DNA from: an uncultured Croceitalea sp.
Lineage (GTDB): Bacteria; Bacteroidota; Bacteroidia; Flavobacteriales; Flavobacteriaceae
Assembly (NCBI GenBank): GCA_947495075.1
Contig: CANLXH010000002.1
Location: 434,001-498,000, forward strand
Direction: 5' to 3'
Length of the DNA stretch: 64,000 nucleotides
The translations under genes were made by a program, and so were the position numbers. Of this stretch, positions 8,670-17,845 are shown one piece after another. The notes under the pieces are model-generated. The model had not been told where the DNA came from. It ran no database searches and saw only the letters and a list, made by a program, of their open reading frames with translations. Each line of letters starts with the position of its first letter. The stretch's first letter is position 1.

Positions 8670-9977
8670 CTATTGAACCTCAAATGGCGGTATGGGGAAT
8701 TGAGTATGAATAATATCCCCAGGTCTGTCAATTGGTAAAAAGGTATCATTTAAACGATCATATCTTCTCAAGTCGAACATCGCATGACCTTCTCCAAAAA
8801 GTGAATACGTTCTATTGTATAACATTTCATCAATCAAATCATCTTCTGTAACTGCACCAGCATAATCGCCTAGTCCATTAGCATTTCTAATAATATTCAG
8901 TGCATCGACGGCCTCTGTAAAGTTGGCTTGACGAATGTTCGCTTCAGCATAAATAAGTACGAGCTCTTCATTTCTAATATGGTCAATCGGCGAAGTGACC
9001 GACTCGTAAACATTGATTTCATGGGTACCATTGAGACCGTCTCTTGCCACTGGGTCATTTCTAAGCCTAAACTTATTGATTCTAGCATCCCCAGCTTCAA
9101 TATCGCTTATAAACCTATTGTGCACTATATACTGGTCACCACTTTGTTGTGGTGCTTTGAAAATTGGATTTAATAGCTCTGTCCCTCCTTGTGCATAAAT
9201 CCTTTTTGGTCCAGTTCCAAGATTAGCACCACTAAGTTCTAAAAACGAATCATTCAATAATGAAAGTGCACTAGCAAAATCCCCTTGTCTAACGGCTACT
9301 CTCGCTGCAATAGCTCTATTGAATTGTGCAAAAGTAGTGGGAGTATCAAAATCTTCAAAGCCTTCGGAAAACTGAAAAGTAAACTCTGCACTTTGCAATT
9401 CAGCAAAACCTTGATCAAGTAAATCACTTATGGCCTGAAAACCTTCAGCCCTACCTAAAAAAGGTCCTAAATTTTCAGGATCAGCTATATCAACCCTAAC
9501 ACCATTGTCTCCTAACAGCTCAAGTACATCTAAAAGCAAATATCCCTTAAAGGTCAATGCTATCCCTCGAAAACCGCTTTTTTGAGTATCAGAAATTTCT
9601 GATCTTTCAACTGCGTCAAGAATAAAGTCAGCACTTTTAACTGCTTGATATCGTCCAAACATCGTTCCAGTAAGCTGAGGTTCGGAACCCGTAAGCATTC
9701 CACCTTCTTTTCCAATCAATGTTTCTGTAGTGGTTGGATCTGATGCATTAAAAAAATACATCTCTCTTGAGATAGAACCCGTCGCCGTTATAAAACCGCC
9801 CCAACTATTGACAGCACGTGCTTCAAGACCTTGGGCCAATAAATTTAAATTCTGCAAGCTTGGGTCTCCGACCACACCTTCTAAGCTTGGTTGATTTGGA
9901 TCCACTACTCCATCTAAACTACACGACAATACAAAGAGTGTCATGGTCATAATTACTAATCTTCTTATATTTTTCAT
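8670..9977 (-). CDS. SusD/RagB family outer membrane lipoprotein
   Basis: A 435-residue surface nutrient-binding lipoprotein. The N-terminus carries a lipoprotein signal with Cys near residue 19 (MTLFVLSCSLDG). SusD-type helical TPR-like regions follow, and the RagB/SusD C-terminal region includes RNEELVLIYAEANIRQANF and LYNRTYSLFGEGHAMFDLRRY. It partners the TonB-dependent SusC-like transporter encoded 11 bp upstream on the same strand. It is shorter than many SusD proteins (500 or more residues). No glycoside hydrolase, sulfatase, peptidase or regulator gene is next to it, so the ligand cannot be predicted. Confidence 0.93.
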   Translation of the reverse strand: MKNIRRLVIMTMTLFVLSCSLDGVVDPNQPSLEGVVGDPSLQNLNLLAQGLEARAVNSWGGFITATGSISREMYFFNASDPTTTETLIGKEGGMLTGSEPQLTGTMFGRYQAVKSADFILDAVERSEISDTQKSGFRGIALTFKGYLLLDVLELLGDNGVRVDIADPENLGPFLGRAEGFQAISDLLDQGFAELQSAEFTFQFSEGFEDFDTPTTFAQFNRAIAARVAVRQGDFASALSLLNDSFLELSGANLGTGPKRIYAQGGTELLNPIFKAPQQSGDQYIVHNRFISDIEAGDARINKFRLRNDPVARDGLNGTHEINVYESVTSPIDHIRNEELVLIYAEANIRQANFTEAVDALNIIRNANGLGDYAGAVTEDDLIDEMLYNRTYSLFGEGHAMFDLRRYDRLNDTFLPIDRPGDIIHTQFPIPPFEVQ

Positions 9978-9988
9978 GACTATTTTTT

Positions 9989-12919
9989 TTAAAATGTAAA
10001 TTGTAAATGAAAGTAATATTGTTCAGCACTCGGGAAAGGTGCTACTTCTATACCTTGAGATAGACCTGATGGGCCAAAAGCAGATGTTTCTGGATCATAA
10101 CCCGTGTAATCTGTAAATGTCAAGATATTTTTTCCTGATATACCAATCCTTGCCTTTTCTATAAAGTCGAATTTAAAAGGCAAAGTATAATAAGCCCCAA
10201 CCTCGCGCAATCGAATATAAGACCCGTCTTCAATATACCCTGCTGCACCGAAGGTCCCAAATCTCGGATTTGCTATAACATCAGGATTATCTAAATCTGG
10301 TGTAACACCCCCAAAATCTGACAATAACTTAGTAAGATTGAGCACATCTCCTCCTTGCTTTAAGTGCCATAGAAACGTTATGTCTAAATTTTTGAACAAT
10401 GTGATTTGATTAAACCAGCTCATTTCATAATCTGGAGCAGCATCACCAATAATAGTGGTTACACCATTGATATTGGCAGCCAAAGATGTTGCTGTCTCAC
10501 CCTCACGAATAAAGGAGCTACCAAAAGTTAAGCTAAATCCTTCTCCTGTTGGCTGAAATTCTCCTACACCTAATCTCTCTACTTCAGCCTCATTTCTCCA
10601 AAAATTTAACGTGGTATTCCAATTTACATTGGAGTTACTTATCGGATTTGCATTAAGTGATATTTCAAATCCTTTATTGCTCAAGTCAAAATCATTTCTG
10701 ATAGAATTAGCAAAACCTGAAGATAAAGGAATAGAAGAAAATGGGTAAATAAGATTTTTCACATCCCTGATATAACCTGTAAGTTCCAGTCCCAATTTAT
10801 TGTTGAAAAATGAGAAATCAGCTCCAAATTCAAGTTCTTGGGAAGTTTCTGGTTCTAAGTTAGCCTCACCCAATTGAGCTGATTGGTTGTTTTGACCTAC
10901 CGTTGGTAGTGCCAATCCTTGGGAACCTCCAACCGATGTTGGACCTAAAGGGGTAAATAATGAACCAAATCTTGCACTACTTCCCGTTTCACCATAAGCG
11001 ACTCTCAATTTAAAAAGGCTAATATCATCAACATTCCAAAAATCAAAATTTGCAATGTTCACCGCTACAGATGCCCTGGGAAACGCAAAAAATTTGTTAG
11101 GATCCCCATTTAAGTTTGATTTATCAAAACGAATACCAGCGGTAGCAATAATTTTATCGTCCCAATTTAAGGTGCTCTGACCTATAATCCCAAACTCTTC
11201 TTCTTCGGTCAGTCTCTGAAATGTATTGAATTCACCTCCTTGTTGAAGGTTTCTCTGCGTAGGTACCAACTGCGTTGTCTGGCTAATAACTGCATCACTT
11301 TCAAAATTAAGATATGAGATACCAAATTGCCCATTAAGGGTAATTTTTTCAGAAGGAAGGTAATTTAATACTGCGAAAGCATTATAATTGTATTGTAACG
11401 AACTATTATTCCCAGCACTTATAAACCCTTGAGTAGTTGCGCGTTGTATTTGCTGCGTTTCTGGTATATATACAAAAGTCTTGCCCTGAAAATAATCCAA
11501 TCCTCCATTCGCGGTTAATTTCAATGAAAAGTCATCATTGGTTATGGCTTTATATTCAATATTTGCTCCTTGTATGTATCTATTTATTTCTTCCGAATTA
11601 TCTATTAAATCCCTATTAAAAATAACATTGGCTGCTGAAAACCTTGCATCAGGATAGATACCATTTTCGTCCGGAAAAAGATTTTCCCAATCAGCAGTAA
11701 CTAAAGCAAGATTATACCCAACACTGAATCCTCCATTGTTTTCATTACCAACTGGACCTCTATCTGCCCTACTATTCACATAATTAGAAGAAAGACCTAT
11801 TTTGAGTTCATCACTAATAATATGATCTAGATTTACTCTTAAAGAGTTTCTTTTGTATCCTGTTCTTTGCATGATTCCATCTTCATTCCTTCTACTTGCA
11901 TTAAAATAAAACTTGGTCTTCTCTCCACCACCAGATACAGATACCCTAGTATCGATAATCAAACCTTCTTCTCCATACAATTCTTCTTCATAATTAAATA
12001 TTCTTCCGGCAGCCTGTGCAGCCTCAAAAATTGGAACTTCAGCAGCACCAAATGTTGATGCTACAGTAGCAGAAGTAAACTGTCTTCTACCCGCAAAGTT
12101 TTGTATTGTGTTGAAACCAACATCCTGCTCAAACTTAATACTTGTCTTTCCGGCAGCTCCTCTTTTTGTAGTAATTATAACTACACCCGCGTTGGCACGA
12201 GTACCATAAATAGCTGCTGCAGAAGCCCCTTTCAATACCTCAATACTCTCAATATCCTCGGGATTTATGTCTGAGACCCTATTAGAACCTCCTTCTTCTC
12301 TACCCGCGTTAGCCCCAGAAGCTACTGCCGAACCGTTTGTTAACTGAATATTACTTATGTACACCCCATCAACGATAAAAAGTGGTTGGTTATTACCAGA
12401 AAGCGAAGAGATTCCTCTAAGGCGTAAGGCCGTTTGCCCTCCTGGAGCTCCACCAGCAGCATTGATGTTTACGCCAGTAAGTTTTCCATAAAGTGCTCCA
12501 TCAAGCGTTGATCCTGTAGTAGCACCGGTCAATGCCTCACTATCGACAGTGGAAATATTATTTGCCAGATTTGACCTTTTTATACTAGATACAAGACCAG
12601 TTACGACAACCTCATCTAGGTTGGTGACGTCAACATTCATCTGTACATTGCTTGCATCTGAAGCAAGCACTTCTTTAGTTGAGTAACCTATATAAGAAAA
12701 TACCAAGGTATCATCTTGAGAGGCCATAATACTAAAATTACCATCAAAATCGGTCAAAGCTCCAGTTATAGAGCCTTTTAGTACCACTGAAACCCCAACC
12801 AATGGGTCACCATTGGCAGCATCAGTTACAGTTCCGCTGATAGTATCTTGTGCAAACATCCCGATAGGAATTACAAGAAACATCAGTAAAAATACATTTT
12901 TCAAAAAAGTTTGTTTCAT
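9989..12919 (-). CDS. SusC/RagA family TonB-linked outer membrane transporter
   Basis: A 976-residue TonB-dependent transporter from the ATG at 12919. The longest frame begins at a TTG at 12925, which I reject. Order seen: signal peptide ending GMFAQ; a carboxypeptidase-regulatory-like (DUF4480) domain at about residues 27-110; a TonB box-like LDEVVVTG; a plug domain with the SusC signature (LRLRGISSLSGNNQPLFIVDGV, SIEVLKGASAAAIYGTRANAGVV); and a beta-barrel ending in aromatic YYFHLQFTF. It imports a SusD-captured ligand into the periplasm. There is no FecR/sigma pair or STN domain, so regulation is not by a local anti-sigma system. Confidence 0.93.
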   Translation of the reverse strand: MKQTFLKNVFLLMFLVIPIGMFAQDTISGTVTDAANGDPLVGVSVVLKGSITGALTDFDGNFSIMASQDDTLVFSYIGYSTKEVLASDASNVQMNVDVTNLDEVVVTGLVSSIKRSNLANNISTVDSEALTGATTGSTLDGALYGKLTGVNINAAGGAPGGQTALRLRGISSLSGNNQPLFIVDGVYISNIQLTNGSAVASGANAGREEGGSNRVSDINPEDIESIEVLKGASAAAIYGTRANAGVVIITTKRGAAGKTSIKFEQDVGFNTIQNFAGRRQFTSATVASTFGAAEVPIFEAAQAAGRIFNYEEELYGEEGLIIDTRVSVSGGGEKTKFYFNASRRNEDGIMQRTGYKRNSLRVNLDHIISDELKIGLSSNYVNSRADRGPVGNENNGGFSVGYNLALVTADWENLFPDENGIYPDARFSAANVIFNRDLIDNSEEINRYIQGANIEYKAITNDDFSLKLTANGGLDYFQGKTFVYIPETQQIQRATTQGFISAGNNSSLQYNYNAFAVLNYLPSEKITLNGQFGISYLNFESDAVISQTTQLVPTQRNLQQGGEFNTFQRLTEEEEFGIIGQSTLNWDDKIIATAGIRFDKSNLNGDPNKFFAFPRASVAVNIANFDFWNVDDISLFKLRVAYGETGSSARFGSLFTPLGPTSVGGSQGLALPTVGQNNQSAQLGEANLEPETSQELEFGADFSFFNNKLGLELTGYIRDVKNLIYPFSSIPLSSGFANSIRNDFDLSNKGFEISLNANPISNSNVNWNTTLNFWRNEAEVERLGVGEFQPTGEGFSLTFGSSFIREGETATSLAANINGVTTIIGDAAPDYEMSWFNQITLFKNLDITFLWHLKQGGDVLNLTKLLSDFGGVTPDLDNPDVIANPRFGTFGAAGYIEDGSYIRLREVGAYYTLPFKFDFIEKARIGISGKNILTFTDYTGYDPETSAFGPSGLSQGIEVAPFPSAEQYYFHLQFTF

Positions 12920-13085
12920 GTTCAATTGGTTTTTTGATTAATACTTAAAAAATATCATTTAAAGTACTAAAGTTTTTAAAATTTTAAAATTTTTTTAAGA
13001 CTTTTCTGTAATAAAATCTTAAAAAAACTAATAATTGTTAGTCTTAAAATAGCTCAATATTTACAATGGATACAACGGAACTCAT

Positions 13086-13093
13086 TACCTTTG
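13086..13093 (+). promoter_or_regulatory. Promoter -7 element of aspS
   Basis: TACCTTTG matches TAnnTTTG exactly and lies 20 bp before the aspS ATG at 13114. No clear -33 TTG is found upstream. Confidence 0.55.
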
Positions 13094-13113
13094 CGAAATC
13101 ATAAAATGAGTAC

Positions 13114-14865
13114 ATGTACAGAAGTAATACTTGCGGTGAACTGAACGTTTCATATATAGGAAAAAAGGTGACTTTGTGTGGTTGGATACAAAAAGTTAGG
13201 GATAAAGGTTTTGTTGCATGGATAGACTTAAGAGACCGCTATGGGATAACCCAATTGGTTTTTGATGAAGAACGTACTTCCAAAGAACTTTTAGAGTTGG
13301 TAAGGACCCTTGGTCGAGAAACAGTAATCCAAATAAAAGGAACTGTTATCGAGCGCGCTTCTAAGAATAAAAATATTCCTACTGGAGAAATAGAGGTATT
13401 GGTTTCAGAATTAACCATACTAAATGAGTCTTTATTACCTCCTTTTACCGTTGAAGATGAAACTGATGGCGGCGAAGATATTCGTATGAAATATCGTTAT
13501 CTGGATATTCGTAGGAATCCTGTAAAAGAGAACCTCATCTTTAGGCACAAAGTCTCTATGGAGGTTAGAAAATACCTTTCGGACCAAGGGTTTATAGATG
13601 TAGAAACACCTTATTTAATTAAATCCACTCCAGAAGGTGCACGTGATTTTGTGGTGCCAAGTAGAATGAACGAGGGGCAGTTTTATGCCTTACCCCAATC
13701 TCCACAGACCTTTAAACAGTTATTGATGGTTGGTGGAATGGATAAGTATTTCCAGATTGTAAAGTGTTTTAGGGATGAAGACCTAAGAGCCGACAGACAA
13801 CCTGAATTTACCCAGATAGATTGTGAAATGGCCTTTGTAGAGCAAGAAGATATCTTAAATACTTTTGAAGGACTAACCAAACATCTTTTGAAAGAAATTA
13901 AAGGAGTCGAGATTGTCAATTTTCCGAGAATAACTTACGATGATGCCATGAAGTGTTACGGAAATGACAAGCCGGATATCCGTTTTGGGATGGAATTTGG
14001 AGAACTCAATGAATTTGCCAAACATAAAGACTTTAATGTTTTTAATTCTGCCGAGTTAGTAGTTGGTATTGCTGTACCAGGTGCAAACACCTATACCAGA
14101 AAAGAAATAGACAAATTAATAGATTGGATGAAAAGACCCCAAGTTGGCGCCCTAGGTATGGTGTATTGCAGATGTAATGACGATGGCTCTTATAAATCTT
14201 CTGTAGATAAATTTTATGCCCAAGAAGACCTAGCCAAATGGGCAGAAGTTACAGGTGCAAATACTGGTGATTTAATCTGCGTACTATCTGGTGACAAGAA
14301 CAAAGTAAGAGCACAATTAAGTGCCTTACGTATGGAAATGGCAGAACGCTTAGGACTGCGAAAAGCAGATGAATTTGCCCCACTTTGGGTAATCGATTTT
14401 CCATTATTAGAACTAGATGAAGAAACAGGAAACTACCATGCCATGCACCATCCCTTTACATCGCCAAAACCAGGTCAATTAGAATTATTGGATACCAATC
14501 CAGGAGAGGTAAAAGCCAATGCTTATGATTTGGTCTTAAATGGTAATGAAATTGGTGGGGGCTCTATCCGTATTTATGATAAAGAAACCCAAGCTACCAT
14601 GTTTAAACACCTAGGTTTTACCCCTAAAGAGGCAAAAGCACAGTTTGGTTTTTTAATGGATGCCTTTCAATATGGCGCTCCACCACATGGAGGTATTGCT
14701 TTTGGTTTGGATAGACTGGTCTCCATACTAGGTGGGCAAGAAACTATCCGTGATTTTATTGCTTTTCCAAAAAACAATAGTGGTCGTGATGTAATGATTG
14801 ATGCTCCTGCAAATATTGATAACGAGCAATTAAAAGAGCTAAATCTAAAATTGGATTTAGATTAG
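13114..14865 (+). CDS. aspS: Aspartate--tRNA ligase
   Basis: A 583-residue class II aminoacyl-tRNA synthetase that charges tRNA-Asp. An N-terminal OB-fold anticodon-binding domain covers about residues 1-105. Catalytic motif 2 is seen as [19 protein letters not shown]. The bacterial GAD insertion domain lies in the middle (about 290-400). Motif 3 is [15 protein letters not shown] near the C-terminus. Length and domain order are those of the bacterial type. It stands alone with its own promoter, divergent from the SusC operon. Confidence 0.97.
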   Translation: MYRSNTCGELNVSYIGKKVTLCGWIQKVRDKGFVAWIDLRDRYGITQLVFDEERTSKELLELVRTLGRETVIQIKGTVIERASKNKNIPTGEIEVLVSELTILNESLLPPFTVEDETDGGEDIRMKYRYLDIRRNPVKENLIFRHKVSMEVRKYLSDQGFIDVETPYLIKSTPEGARDFVVPSRMNEGQFYALPQSPQTFKQLLMVGGMDKYFQIVKCFRDEDLRADRQPEFTQIDCEMAFVEQEDILNTFEGLTKHLLKEIKGVEIVNFPRITYDDAMKCYGNDKPDIRFGMEFGELNEFAKHKDFNVFNSAELVVGIAVPGANTYTRKEIDKLIDWMKRPQVGALGMVYCRCNDDGSYKSSVDKFYAQEDLAKWAEVTGANTGDLICVLSGDKNKVRAQLSALRMEMAERLGLRKADEFAPLWVIDFPLLELDEETGNYHAMHHPFTSPKPGQLELLDTNPGEVKANAYDLVLNGNEIGGGSIRIYDKETQATMFKHLGFTPKEAKAQFGFLMDAFQYGAPPHGGIAFGLDRLVSILGGQETIRDFIAFPKNNSGRDVMIDAPANIDNEQLKELNLKLDLD

Positions 14866-14890
14866 TATTTCAATATGATTATTTTATCGA

Positions 14891-14922
14891 GATGATTTTT
14901 AATACTTTTATTAGGAATCATC
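14891..14922. other. Hairpin just upstream of the ClC gene
   Basis: GATGATT (14891-14897) pairs with AATCATC (14916-14922), and an inner TAATA/TATTA pair (14900-14904, 14909-14913) extends the stem with bulges. It ends 6 bp before the ATG at 14929. It has no long T run after it, so it is not a good terminator. It may sit in the 5' leader of the next gene. Confidence 0.35.
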
Positions 14923-14928
14923 TACAAT

Positions 14929-16710
14929 ATGCTCAACACCAAAGGCTTGCTAAAAAAGTTTCTAAAATGGCGGTATAAAAATATCTCCAACAAGACTTTT
15001 ATACATATAATGAGTCTTATGGTAGGGCTAATTGCTGGTCTTGTCGCAGTTACCTTAAAAAACCTAACCTTTTTTATACGGGCGTTATTAGAAAAAGGAA
15101 TCGCAATTACAGAGAATCAGTTATACTTTATCTTACCCGTTGTCGGACTTACTCTGGTCTATCTTTACGTAAAATACATTCACAAACATCCTTTGGGGCA
15201 CGCCGTTTCTTCCATACTTTTAGCACTATCAAAAAACAAGGGATTACTCGCTATTAAAAAGATTTATGCACCATTGATAACTGCTCCACTCACCGTTGGT
15301 TTCGGTGGTTCTGTAGGCTTGCTTGGTCCCGCGGTAGAATCAGGTTCCGCTTTAAGTTCCAATATCAGTCGTTTATTTCATATAGATGCAAAAATACGTT
15401 CGCTTTTAATTGCTTGTGCATCTGCAGGTGCCATTGCATCCATCTTTCAGTCACCCATAGCGGCAATCGTCTTTGCTGTAGAAGTTTTTAGTATCGATTT
15501 TACAATGTTATCCGTCCTTCCACTACTTCTAGCCTCTATTGCTGGAGTCTTAACATCCTATTTTTTCTTGGGAAATGAAGTCCTGTTCAAATTTTCACTT
15601 ACCGAAGGTTTTGAATTAAACGATACGTTATTTTACGTTCTCTTGGGAGTAGGCACAGCATTTGCATCTATCTATTTCACCAAAATGTACTTTGGAATTC
15701 TGAATATTTTTAAACCATTAAAAAGCCCTAAATACAAACTTTTAGTAGGTGGTGTAGCCATAGGTATTATGCTCTATTTTATACCTCCACTCTACGGTGA
15801 AGGATTTGGTTTTATTAATAACCTCTTAGAGGGAAATCACATAAAAGCCTTGGGCAAAACTCCATTTGATACATATCTGGACAGTATTTGGGTGGTTATC
15901 TTATTATTGTTTGGCATTACCGTCTTTAAGGCCATTGCTATGACCACAACATTTGCCGCAGGTGGTGCTGGAGGAGTTTTTATCCCTACTATGGTGATGG
16001 GTAGTGCCTTGGGGAATGTTGTGGCTAAGGTCATTAACAACCTTGGACTGGGCTTTGACGTTTCCGAAAGCAATTTCACCCTTATAGGAATGGCCGGGCT
16101 CATCGCAGGGGTAATTCATGCTCCATTAACAGCAATTTTTCTTATTGCAGAAATTACTGGAGGTTATGAGCTTTTTGTACCATTAATGATTACAGCTTCT
16201 ATTTCTTATTTAATTACAAAAAACACCTTAGATTATACTATTTACACCAAAGAGCTGGTGCAAAAAGGGGCTTTACTAACACATAATAAAGACCAAACAG
16301 TACTAACTTTAATGCAGTTAGATGATGTTATTGAAACGAATTTTAAAATCGTAAAGCCTGAGATGACCCTAGGGGAAATGTTGTATAAATCTGTTTCAAA
16401 ATCTACCCGTAATATTTTTCCCGTTTTGGACAGTGATAAGAAAATGGTAGGCATTGTGCTCTTGGATGATATAAGGGAGTTTATGTTTAATACCGAAATG
16501 TATGAGACTACTTTTGTTAAAGATGTAATGCATGCTCCGCCAGAATATATTTTTTACGGGGAAGATTCTATGAAAAAAGTAATGTCGAAGTTTCAGGATA
16601 GCGGAGCATGGAACTTACCTGTAATAAAAGAAGGTAAATACATGGGTTTTATCTCAAAATCAAAATTATTGACTGCATATAGAAGAAAATTAATTAACTA
16701 CTCTCGTTAA
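14929..16710 (+). CDS. ClC-type chloride channel with CBS domains
   Basis: A 593-residue membrane protein. Voltage-gated chloride channel helices cover about residues 20-435. The selectivity segments are recognisable: GFGGSVGLLGPAVESG and GGAGGVFIPTMVMGSALG. Two CBS domains follow at about 455-590 (VLDSDKKMVGIVLLDDIREF; LPVIKEGKYMGFISKSKL). In the GxEGP-type motif the position of the gating glutamate is Leu132. At the inner proton-glutamate position, VFAVEVF aligns Val186 with Glu203 of the E. coli antiporter. This suggests a channel rather than a chloride/proton antiporter. The next small gene starts 1 bp after its stop. Confidence 0.9.
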   Translation: MLNTKGLLKKFLKWRYKNISNKTFIHIMSLMVGLIAGLVAVTLKNLTFFIRALLEKGIAITENQLYFILPVVGLTLVYLYVKYIHKHPLGHAVSSILLALSKNKGLLAIKKIYAPLITAPLTVGFGGSVGLLGPAVESGSALSSNISRLFHIDAKIRSLLIACASAGAIASIFQSPIAAIVFAVEVFSIDFTMLSVLPLLLASIAGVLTSYFFLGNEVLFKFSLTEGFELNDTLFYVLLGVGTAFASIYFTKMYFGILNIFKPLKSPKYKLLVGGVAIGIMLYFIPPLYGEGFGFINNLLEGNHIKALGKTPFDTYLDSIWVVILLLFGITVFKAIAMTTTFAAGGAGGVFIPTMVMGSALGNVVAKVINNLGLGFDVSESNFTLIGMAGLIAGVIHAPLTAIFLIAEITGGYELFVPLMITASISYLITKNTLDYTIYTKELVQKGALLTHNKDQTVLTLMQLDDVIETNFKIVKPEMTLGEMLYKSVSKSTRNIFPVLDSDKKMVGIVLLDDIREFMFNTEMYETTFVKDVMHAPPEYIFYGEDSMKKVMSKFQDSGAWNLPVIKEGKYMGFISKSKLLTAYRRKLINYSR

Positions 16711-16711
16711 C

Positions 16712-16969
16712 ATGAAACTCAAATACATCATAGTTTTTATTGTTCTTACATCTTTTGGTGTAATAATTTATGGATTTACACTAAAGCAAGGGAACGAATT
16801 TTTAGCGCATAGGCTTATTGGAACCGGAACAGTTGGACTTTTCTTAATTGCAATGCCTCTATTTTTATTTAAAGAAAGTAAAGGCAAAAAGATGAAGGAT
16901 TATATGTTAACCAAGGAAAATATTGAAAAAATGCAAAAGAAAGAACGTCAAAATACTGACAGTCAATAA
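16712..16969 (+). CDS. Small membrane protein, unknown function
   Basis: An 85-residue protein with two hydrophobic helices (about residues 5-23 and 35-53) and a Lys/Glu-rich cytoplasmic-type tail (KKMKDYMLTKENIEKMQKKE). It starts 1 bp after the ClC stop, so it is probably in the same transcript and may accompany the channel. I do not recognise a family; many flavobacterial genomes carry short proteins of this shape. Confidence 0.7.
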   Translation: MKLKYIIVFIVLTSFGVIIYGFTLKQGNEFLAHRLIGTGTVGLFLIAMPLFLFKESKGKKMKDYMLTKENIEKMQKKERQNTDSQ

Positions 16970-17018
16970 TTTTAAAGAGATTTAACTGCTATTTCTTATA
17001 CTTTTTAATGAATTGTAG

Positions 17019-17026
17019 TACCTTTA
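17019..17026 (+). promoter_or_regulatory. Possible promoter -7 element of the cold-shock gene
   Basis: TACCTTTA matches seven of eight positions of TAnnTTTG (last base differs) and lies 24 bp before the ATG at 17051. Confidence 0.3.
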
Positions 17027-17050
17027 AGTTTTAACATTTATATTTTTTTA

Positions 17051-17242
17051 ATGACTGGCACAGTAAAATTTTTTAACGAATCAAAAGGATTTGGTTTCAT
17101 CACTAATGATGATACCGGACAAGACATTTTCGTTCATGCTACTGCATTGAACGGCACTCAACTAAATGAGGGCGACAAAGTAGAATACCAAGAGGAAGAA
17201 GGAAGAAAAGGCATGGTTGCTGCACAAGTTCAGGTAATTTAA
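17051..17242 (+). CDS. Cold-shock domain protein (CspA family)
   Basis: A 63-residue single cold-shock domain. The nucleic-acid-binding motifs RNP1 (KGFGFIT) and RNP2 (DIFVHAT) are both present near residues 12-18 and 25-31. It begins MTGTVKFFNESKGFGFI, a typical start. It should act as an RNA chaperone that melts mRNA secondary structure. It is a single gene closed by a palindromic terminator shared with convergent tadA. Which stress induces it cannot be told. Confidence 0.95.
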   Translation: MTGTVKFFNESKGFGFITNDDTGQDIFVHATALNGTQLNEGDKVEYQEEEGRKGMVAAQVQVI

Positions 17243-17268
17243 TGCCTAGTATACTTGATAATAATATA

Positions 17269-17293
17269 AACCCTGACATATGTCAGGGTTTTC
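17269..17293. terminator. Bidirectional terminator between csp and tadA
   Basis: AACCCTGACAT (17269-17279) and ATGTCAGGGTT (17280-17290) are a perfect inverted repeat, flanked by an A-rich left side and TTTTC on the right. It lies between two convergent genes. Confidence 0.8.
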
Positions 17294-17296
17294 TAT

Positions 17297-17746
17297 TTAA
17301 TTTAGATTTCTCTTTTGAACAAAAAAGCGTTTAAGTAATTCCGATGCTTCTTTTTCCATTATTCCTGATATTACTTTAGTTTTAGGATGCAGGTTGGCAC
17401 CCATTACATTATAACCCCTTTTTAAATCTGAAGCACCATACACCACCTTTGAAATCTGACTCCAATACAAGGCTCCTGCACACATTTGGCAAGGTTCTAA
17501 AGTAACGTAGAGGGTACATCCGGTCAAATATTTTCCACCAATAAAATTAGCGGCAGAAGTAATTGTTTGCATTTCGGCATGGGCAGTAACGTCATGTAAT
17601 TTTTCAACCAAATTATAGCCCCTACCTATTATCCTATTATTAGCAACAATTACAGCACCAACAGGCACTTCCCCATTTTCAAAGGCCTGTTCTGCCTCTT
17701 GCAGTGCCTTTTTCATAAAATAATTATCATCTAATGGTTCTAACAT
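17297..17746 (-). CDS. tadA: tRNA-specific adenosine deaminase
   Basis: A 149-residue zinc deaminase that converts A34 to inosine in the tRNA-Arg(ACG) anticodon. The zinc and proton-relay motifs are complete: HAEMQTI (His and catalytic Glu) and PCQMCAGAL (two Cys). Length and N-terminus (YFMKKALQEAEQAFENGEVP) match the TadA group better than free-base cytosine or guanine deaminases. It is convergent with the cold-shock gene and shares its terminator. Confidence 0.93.
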   Translation of the reverse strand: MLEPLDDNYFMKKALQEAEQAFENGEVPVGAVIVANNRIIGRGYNLVEKLHDVTAHAEMQTITSAANFIGGKYLTGCTLYVTLEPCQMCAGALYWSQISKVVYGASDLKRGYNVMGANLHPKTKVISGIMEKEASELLKRFFVQKRNLN

Positions 17747-17791
17747 AAATTAGCCTTATTTCGCAATAGTAGGAATTAAAAAAAACAAAAC

Positions 17792-17821
17792 AAAAAAACC
17801 CTCTACATCTGTAAAGGGTTT
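17792..17821 (-). terminator. Intrinsic terminator after the 368-aa lipoprotein gene
   Basis: AAACCCT and AGGGTTT arms (17796-17802, 17815-17821) extend through TACA/TGTA with one mismatch. The plus-strand A run at 17792-17798 gives a T tract on the minus strand. It lies 25 bp after the stop codon at 17846. Confidence 0.8.
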
Positions 17822-17845
17822 CCATAAACTAAAGGCTAATTTTAG

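Noticed and set aside
12920-12925. TTG start of the SusC protein two codons earlier
   Set aside because: An ATG in the same frame at 12919 begins a normal signal peptide.
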